The position numbers and the translations under genes were made by a program. The notes under the pieces are model-generated. The model was not told the origin of the DNA, ran no database searches, and saw only the letters and a list, made by a program, of their open reading frames with translations. A stretch of DNA of 64,000 nt from Nymphaea colorata (Eukaryota > Streptophyta > Magnoliopsida > Nymphaeales > Nymphaeaceae), in assembly GCF_008831285.2 (NCBI RefSeq), contig NC_045138.2:16711934-16775933 (forward strand), in the 5' to 3' direction. Position 1 is the first letter of the stretch; each line of letters opens with the position of its first letter. Shown in pieces: positions 52,401 through 61,400 of the stretch.

Positions 52401-55400
52401 CCGTCTGCAACAAGACTTCGAACAAAAGATTGACTACAATGAGCTAACCGACCATGCCAAATGGATGGTTTATTATACTCTGTGACATTGACTTCACTAT
52501 GACTTGGAAAACATGAATCGGAAGGGTGAGATTTTGACATCTGTGGAGCTCCTTCAAGGACATACATATCTCCTTTGCGAGTGCCCTCAGCGAATGTCTT
52601 CTTGGTTCGAGCATCCTTGACATAAACAGAAGAGGGTGTGAATTCAACAGAGGATTGAGTATCATCAATAAGCTTGGACACTGAAATAATATTTTTCTTG
52701 ACACTTGGAACAACAAGAACATTCTTTAATGGAATCGAAGAAGAGCCCATAGAAATTTGTACATTTCCAATGTGTGATATTGTGTGATGGGAACCATCTC
52801 CCGTGACAACTGAGCCTTTATCTAAATAAGGGAGAGCACTAGAGAGATTACCTGCGTCACCAGTAACATGGGCTGCTGCTCCAGAGTCCACATACCATTC
52901 TCCTTGCTCGTTTTGTTTCAAATGAAGCTTAGACAGGGCTGTCATGAGGAGTTGTTGTACGTCTGCTGAAACATTAGATCCAGATGATGATGAAGCTGAC
53001 CCTGCTGCTGCCTTGTTCTCACGTCTAATCTGATTATTTTTGTTCTGCGGGTTGTGCCAACATTCTGACTTTACATGCCCCCTCTTGTTGCAATAGAAAC
53101 AAGTCGGAACCCTTCTAGATGTGGCAGATGTAGTATTCATGCCCTGTGGTGTTGGGAGAATCCCTCTTCCCATTCCTGCCTGAGGAATCCATGTACGAGT
53201 GCGATTCCCTTGCAATGCATGTGTCCCTGTGATCAGTACATTGTGACTGTTGGAAGGAATCAAATTCTGTCGCTGAACACGACTAGCTTCGTGTTGGAAT
53301 AACTTAGCCTTGAGATCTTCGAAAGATGGAAGAATAGGTAGGACTTCCAAGGCTGTGCAAAAAAATATCAAAATCTGTTCCCAGTCCACTCAAGGCTTGT
53401 TGCACTTTGTCCTTGTCGCTGACGGGATGTCCAATGGCAGCAAGTTGATCACTTACACTTTTAATTTCATTCAAATACTCCAAAACAGTACGTGTCCCAC
53501 GCTTGATGTCCTGAAATTGCCTTCTTAACTGCAGAAAACGTGCTTCGGATACTTGAGAATACGTGGTGGCAAGGGTAGACCACAACTCTAGGGCTGTTAA
53601 ATCATCATCAATACCTCCTAATACTTCCTCTGACAAAGTAGAAGTAATATAGGCAACAAGAGACTGGTCGTGAGCCAGCCAAGCTTCATACTCAGGATTA
53701 TTTTCAGTAATGGTTTCATATTCAAATTTGATTTCACTCATAGCCGCAGCCCCAGCAGCTTGATCTCCCACTACGGTTTTCTTCACTTCACGATCAATAT
53801 ACATAGGAGGTGCTGGAGTGGTCCCATCGATATGCCCGTAGAGTCTATGACTTTTGATAAAAGGGACTATTTGACGTTTCCAAGTCAAATAGTTACTATG
53901 ATTCAGCTTTTGTGAAATAAGTTGGGAGAGAAAACTGGAAGATAGAAGAGAGGGGGTCGGCTGATCCATAATTGATTTAGGGCAACGACAAAAATTAGGG
54001 CAAAACGATGAGAAGATTAGGGCACAACGATTAGGGCAAATCAATTAGGGCAAATCACGCAAGATTTAGGGCAGAAACTGAAAAGAGGGATGATCACGGC
54101 AGAAAAGAAAGAATTTAGGGCAGATTAGGGGCTAATCACATCAAACTGAAATCACTCACCGGAGGACGATGCAACCTGGCTCTGATACCATGTAAGAATC
54201 TTCACAAAGTACTCGTCTCTCCGTATGCAAAACAGATATGTTGAGAAGAGAGGATGAAAGAAGACGATGGAGGAAAGGGAGCAGCCGGCTTAACACAGCC
54301 CTGCGTTCCTTAATCTTTAATAAAAGAATAACCCTAATAGGTTACAACAGATTTGTACATAAAAGGATAAAAAATTACAAGAGAGCCACCGCCTAGTAAC
54401 TTTAGGCGTGTGGATATAAGGAGAATGGATCGGGTCTGAACAGACCCGATCCCCATACGCTAACATTTTGAACTTTCAGTCATATAGCAGTCACTTCGTA
54501 TATCTTGTCTTCTCCATTTACATGTTGCATGTGTGGTTGAATTTTCTTTCTTTTATCTGTTGAATGAACAAGTGCATATCTCTCTCTCTCTCTCTCTCTC
54601 CTTCTTTCTTTCATATCAAATGGGTGGTTTTGTGTTGGGGGATGAGGTAAAAAATTTGCTTTATTATATGTGTGTAATTTCTCCAATTTGTACAGGAAGA
54701 AAATGAAGCCACTTCTCCCTGTGCTCGCTTGGTTATACCATTTAAGAAAGATAGCAAGGATGCTTCTAACAACATGCTTCAAATTCAAGGTAAAGAGAGT
54801 ATTGTTGTGATTTTTGTTGTGGATTGGTCATTTACTTACAAGTAGCCATCTTCCAAGGACCTCAACAGAGTCAATTATGTGAAAATTGAAAGCCAACGTT
54901 TTGTTAAGACTGATTTTTGGAAATGACTCTAGAAATGGCTTAAAAAAGCTATGTATTGTTGGAAACCCTCGTCTGACTGCATCCTATACACACACGTGTG
55001 TGCACACAAAGAGAGAGAGAGACAACTCATTAGGTCACCAACTATGTCACATGGGTACGCTAGATTTGCTTTGGGCACGTACATTAGTATGTGGGTTCAT
55101 CCACGTGGCTATGTGCCATGCCAATTGGTATGTATTGTTGGAAACTCTCGTCTGTCTACATCCTATACACACACGTGTGTGCACACAAAGAGAGAGAGAG
55201 AGACAACTTATTAGGTCACCAACTATGTCACATGGGTACGCTAGATTTGCTTTGGGTGCATCAGTATGTGGGTTCATCCACGTGGCTATGTGCCATGCCA
55301 ATTGGGTGCAGCTTAGATGGGGTTTGGGTTAGACCCAATCTAAACCGTAAAATGTAAGTTTCTTAAACTTTAAGAAAAGAAAAATCTTTGCCCACCATCT

Positions 55401-58400
55401 ATTCGGAGAACTGAAAGAAACGAAAGCAAGAGAGAGAGAGAGAAGTGAAACTTCCCCTATTTGCGTTGGCGCTTATACTAATACCCATGTGACAGGTCAC
55501 CAATGAAAATTGGCACTGGCCAGCGTATGCTTCCTACAAGTCCTGACCTATGGCACAATGAGAGAGAGAGAGAGGAACCTTGAAATGGGTGTAAGATTTT
55601 GAGATATTACGCCAAACCACTGGATGGAATCCTTTGTAGATGCGAGAGAAGAAGAGGAATTGACTGCACGTGCAATAGAGAGAGAGAAAAGAGAAGAGGG
55701 CAGCAACTGTGGCCCTTCCTCCTTGTCATTAATATAACCTAATGTATGTTACAAGTAAATATAGAAAACAAGTATTTACAAGTATGCCACCGCCCATTAT
55801 GTTTGGGTGTATGGGCAAGATGGATCGGGTCTAGGCAGACCTGATCCAATTCGTACAATCTTAACAGCCCCCCTCAAGTTGTGGATGAGGTTTGATCATG
55901 CACAACTTGTTCTTCAATTCCTATAAATGGTGCCCTGTGAGTCCCTTGGTAAAAAGATTAGTTACTTGTTAAGACGTGACTATATAAGTAGGAACAATCT
56001 CAGTTTCCTCGACCTTTTGACGAATGAAGTGTTGATCAATCTCTATATGTTTAGTGCGATTATGTAGAACAGGATTGAAAGCAATCTTGACCGCACTTTG
56101 GTTGTCACAGAATAAAGATGACTGAGCAATGAGAAGGGAAAGTTCCCCAAGCAGATGACGTAACCATGAGGCTTCAACTGTGCCTACAACCATTGCCCTA
56201 TATTCTGCCTCAGTGCTGGATCTGGCAACTGCACGCTGTTTCCTGTTATTCCAACAAATAAGATTGGAATCAAGGAAGAGACAATAACCTGAAATTGATC
56301 GTCTATCGTTTGGATGACCTGCCCAATCTGCATCAGTGTAGGTGGAAATGTTATGTCCATTCAAAATAATTGACTGTCTTGTGTAAACGAGTCCATCCCC
56401 AAGAGTAGCCTTAAGGTAACGAAAAATGTGTTTGGTAGCATCTATATGCCCTTCTGTGGGTGCATGCATAAACTGAGATACTTGATTCATTGCATACACT
56501 ATGTCTGGACGTGTAAAGGTGAGATATTGTAGCATGCCAGCTATACTCTGATAGAAACTAGGATTTGAGTATGCATCGCTCCCATCAGAGGCATTCAATT
56601 TTGTGTTGAGAACACTATGAGTATTTATGGGCTTGCAATTTGTTATACCTGCTCTATCCATAATATCAAGAGTATATTTATGCTGCGTAAGAGTTAATGT
56701 GTCACCGTTTCTATCAAGCTCAACACCTAAGAATACCGTAGTTCGCCGAGATCCTTCATCTTGAATTCTTGTTTCAATACCTCCTTAACATGAGATATAT
56801 GACATGGGGGTTGTTCCATGTATACCTCTTCAATTAGAAAGCCATGAAAGAAAACATTTTTAACATCCTACTGATATAAAGTCCATTCATGTGAGATTGC
56901 AAGAGAGATGATAACACGGATCGTTCTCATCTTGATGATTGGACTCAAAGTTTCATCGTAATCTTCTCCATACTGTTGAGTGAAGCCTCTAGTCACAAGA
57001 CGAGCCCTATATCTGTCAATGCTGCCATCGGGTTTGTACTTGAGTTTGGAAACCCATTTTGAGCCCGTTACATTCTTACCATTTGGACGAGGAACAATCT
57101 CCCAAGCTTGACATTCATTCAAGGCAGCCATTTCTTCGTTCATGGCCTCCACCCAATATTTGCTTTTGCATGCATGCTCATAGCATTTTGGCTTCACCTT
57201 TTTGCTCAATTCTGTCATTAAAAGTTGAAAAATCCAAAGAGAAATTATCATAACTTACCCATCTATCAATAGGGTGTCGCACACATTCCGATCTACGTGG
57301 ACAAGCAATGACAGTTTCTGGAGTAGTTGTTGGAACTGATCGTCGAGTATACACTACTCCTGAAAATCGAGTAGGTGAAGACATGTTGTTGGTCTGAGTA
57401 GATGAAGGTGTGCTGTCCAACTGAGTATCTGTGGCTATCTCAAACTCATCAATAATTCTGTCACTTTGTGCATGGAATGTATCAGCCCCTTGGCCTAATA
57501 TTTCAGCATTCAGCCATGAATCATATACATCATGTCTTACATTAAGTGTTTCCTGTGGCTCCTTTAAATCCTTCAACATGAGCTCATCAAAAACAACATG
57601 TCGTGAAATATACACGTTCCCAGTCTTTGGATTGTAACATCTATAGCCCTTATAATTTTTTGCATAACCCATAAATTTGCACATAACAACTCGATCTTGA
57701 AACTTATTTCTCAAGGAAACATCAACATGTACATAAGACACACCAAAAAACACGTAGTTCATTATAATTTGGTTGTTCTTGGTGTAAAATAAAGAAAGGG
57801 GATTTTCCTTCAAGTAGAGATAATGACAGTCGATTAATGACATGAACAGCAGTATGAAAAGCTTCAGTCGACAAATTCATGGGCAGATTTGTGTCATGCA
57901 TCATACTTAGTGCACTTTCAACTATGTGTCTATGCTTTCTTTCAGCAATGTCATTCTGTTGTGGTGTATGTGGACAGAAAATTTGTCTAGTGATCCCATG
58001 ATTTAGTAAAATACTCAGTAAAATCATTTGAAATAAACTCACCACCACCATCACATTGGAAATGCACGATATTGTAAGAGTATTTGTTTTGGACCAAGAC
58101 ATGGAATTGAGTGAACAAGCAGAAAACCTCTTATTTTCTTTTCATGAAATGAATCCAAGTGTAACAAGAATAAGAATCAATAAAAACAACATAATATCTA
58201 TTCTCGGAAGAAGAAGAAATAGGAGCAGACCCCCAAACAACAGAATATATGGAATCAAATAATTTTGAAGGTCGCTTATTTATTGATTGAAAAGGGAGAC
58301 CATGGCTCTTACAAATATGACAGCTTGAGCACATGCTAGACTCATTTACTGGACTTAGACTAGGCTTTTGCAACAAGACTTTGAATGAAAGACCGACTAC

Positions 58401-61400
58401 AATGTGCTAAATGACCATGCCAAATGAATGGCTTATCATACTTTGCTTTGACTTCACTATGACTGGAAAAAGATGAATATGAAAGACAAGACTTGGACAC
58501 CTTTGGAGCTTCTTCAATGACGTACATGTCTCCTTTACGAACATCCTCAACGAATGTCTTCTGGGTTCGAGCATCCTTATAAACAGAAGCAGGAGTAAAC
58601 TCAACAGAGGAATGAGTATCATCAATAAGCTTTGACACAGAAATGATATTTTTCTTGACGTTTGGAACAACATAAACATTCTTTAAAGGTATGGAGGAAT
58701 AAGCCATGGATATGTGTGTATTTTCAATATGTGATATTTTGTGATGGGAACCATCTCCTGTGACAACTGAGCCTTTAGCTAAATAAGGGAGAGCACTAGA
58801 AAGCTTACCTGCGTCACCGGTCACATGGGCTGTAGCACCAAAATCCACATACCATTCCTTCTTCATTTTGCTTAATATTGACTTTAGACAAGGTTGTCAT
58901 TAAAATCTATTGCACATCAGTAGGAATGATTGATGTTGCAATCGTGTTCGATACAACTGACCATGCTGCCTTATTGTCATGCCTGACTTGTTTTCCTTTG
59001 TTTTGAGGGTTATGCCAACATTCTGACTTCACATGACCTCTCTTATTGCAATAAAAGCAAGTAGGTATCCTTCTTGGTATATTTGCCTGAGCATTTGTAT
59101 TTGGCGTTGGAAGAATACTTCTCCCCATGTCTGCTTGTGAGTTCCAAACCCTAGGATGGCTTCCTTGCAAAGCATAGGTCCCAATGACTAACACATTGTG
59201 ACTGCCAGAATATATGACTTGCTTCATGTTGAATCAATTTTGCTTTCAGGTCTTCAAAAGAGGGAAGAACATGTAATACCTCTAAAGCAGTGCAGAAAAC
59301 ATTAAAATATGACCCCAAACCACTCAAAGCCTATTTTTGATTTCATGTATGTATTCCAAAACTAAACGTGTTCCTCGCTTGATATCCTGAAATTGCCTTT
59401 TGAGTTGTAGAAATCTTGCTTCTGATACTTGAGAATAAGTGGTAGTGAGTACATTCCACAACTCCAATACTGAAAGATCATCATCAACGCCCACCAGAAT
59501 TTGTTCTGACAATGTGGAGGTGATATATGCAACAAGGGATTGATCATGTGCCATCCACGTTTCATATTCAGGATTAATTTCAGCAACGGTTTCTTGAATT
59601 TTCCCTGCAACATTCTTCACCTCTTGCATGATCCAATCGGGTGGCGCAGGTGTGGTGCCATTGAGATGCCCATATAGACAGTGACTCTTGATGAAAGGGA
59701 CTATTTGACGTTTTCAAGTCAAATCGTTGGTGTGATTCAGCTTTTGGGAGATGAATTGAGAGAGAAAATTGGATGACAATATGGAAGAATTGCGGTTGTG
59801 ATGGTCCATGGTTGATTTTGAGGCTAAACGTATAAGGATGAAGGTTTACGGTAGGTACGAGGGTAGACGATAGCAACCAGAAAAACATGGAATTTTAGAT
59901 TAGGGCAGACGTCAAAAACAAGGGCAGAGATCACGGATTTGAGGGTTAGGTCAAAGATTTTAGGGTTAGGGTAGAAAAACAGTAATTAGGGTAGGGCAGA
60001 GATCAAGGATTTTAGGGTTAGGGCAGAAAAACAGAAATTAGGGCAGAGATTTTAGGGTTAGGGCAGAAAACAGAAATTAGGGCAGAGAATGAGACTTCTT
60101 ACCGGACAATCTCAGTGGCAACAACCTTGCTCTGATACCATGTAAGATTTTGAGATATTACGCCAAACCACTGGATGGAATCCTTCGTAGACGCGAGAGA
60201 AGAAGAGGAGGTGACTGCACGTGCAATAGAGAGAGAGAAAAGAAAAGAGGGCAGCAACCGTGGCCCTTCCTCCTTGTCATTAATATAACCTAATGTATGT
60301 TACAAGTAAATGCAGAAACAACAAGTATTTACAAGTATGCCACCACCCATTATGTTTGGGTGTATGGGCAAGAAGGATCGGGTCTAGGCAGACCTGATCC
60401 AATTCGTACAATCTTAACAATGGGAGGAAGAGGAACCTCGATTGCCATGGCGGTCTTGGAATGAGAGAGATCAGGGTTTGAGAGCCTTGAAGGTTCTCAA
60501 AATCCAGATTTAAGACCTTTGGATCTGAGATCCAAGCCCAGGGTTATCAAACATGGCAGAAGAGTGAGGTCATGACATAATGAGGAGTTCGTTAGGGTAC
60601 TTTTAGACTAAGTCACCATGGTGTGGCAAAAATGGACCCGCACCCGCGTCGACGCGATGTGGGTGCGGGTGCGATCGAGATTCGCACCCAAACCGCACCT
60701 GCTCAAGTGGTCGCACCCAAACCGCACTGGTAAGGATACAGGGCAGTAGGGAGAGAGAGAGTGTGGGGGAAAGGGCGGTAGGGAGAGGAGAGGGAGTGCG
60801 GGAGAGAGAGAGTGTGGGGGAAAGGGCGGTAGGGAGAGGAGAGGGAGTGCGGGAGAGAGAGAGCGTGGGGGAAAGGGCAGTAGGGAGAGGAGAGGGAGTG
60901 CGGGAGAGAGAGAGTGTGGGGGAAAGGGCGGTAGGGAGAGGAAAGGGAGTGCGGGAGAGAGGGCATGAGAGCTTGCCTGCGGGAGTGAAAGAGTGGATAG
61001 AAATGGGAAACAGACAGAGAGTTCAAGACAGGAAGAGGGATGACTCGAAAGCTCGGGACAGAGGGAGAGGGACGACACGCTTTGGGGGAACAAGGAGAGC
61101 AAGGGTGAGGGGGACTGAAGGCGAGACAAAGAGAAGGCGAGCGAGGAGCGTGGGAGGAAGAGAGTGCAGACAGAGAAGGCTCGGGCGAGACAGGGTGAGA
61201 AGGAAGGGGGAAACAAATGGGAGAGAAAAAAAAACCCTAGTTAGCCTAATCGCCGCTGCACTGCCACTGCCGCTGCTGCTCCTTCCTCCACCTTTCTTCT
61301 TCTCTGCATCGAATGCTCACCTGCATAATGAAAGGGCAACGAAAAGGGAGACAAAGAGGAAGAGGAATGAGAGGGCAACGAAAAGGGAAAAGGGAGACAA

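Larger units (their letters stand above)
49389..54465 (-). mobile_element. Complete young Ty1/copia retrotransposon (Copia-1)
   Basis: A 5,077-bp element sits antisense in Agenet intron 4. It has two 275-bp LTRs that look identical by eye, ends TG...CA, and an exact 5-bp target duplication TTTTG (49384-49388 and 54466-54470). A primer site complementary to initiator-Met tRNA, a polypurine tract, and Gag and Pol frames in copia order (protease, integrase, RT, RNase H) are present. The size, short LTRs and Gag type suggest the Ale/Retrofit lineage (inference). Identical LTRs mean recent insertion. Gag and Pol are separated by a one-base frame difference at a T-run. Confidence 0.95.
55590..60419 (-). 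mobile_element. Older, defective Ty1/copia element (Copia-2)
   Basis: Related to Copia-1 and also antisense, in Agenet intron 5. The LTRs are 277 and 279 bp, with an exact 5-bp duplication ATGGG (55585-55589 and 60420-60424). The same initiator-Met primer site (GCTCTGATACCA on the plus strand, 60129-60140) and a GAGGGGGGC polypurine tract are present. The LTRs differ at about ten substitutions and one small indel, so it is older than Copia-1. The coding region is broken by frameshifts and a deletion. Confidence 0.93.

Noticed and set aside
54886-55357. ORFs in the 181-bp duplication
   Set aside because: The repeated peptides simply mirror the tandem DNA duplication.
59930-60095. Interstitial telomere
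   Set aside because: TTTAGGG units are irregular, separated by other sequence and lie inside a copia leader, so they belong to the element.
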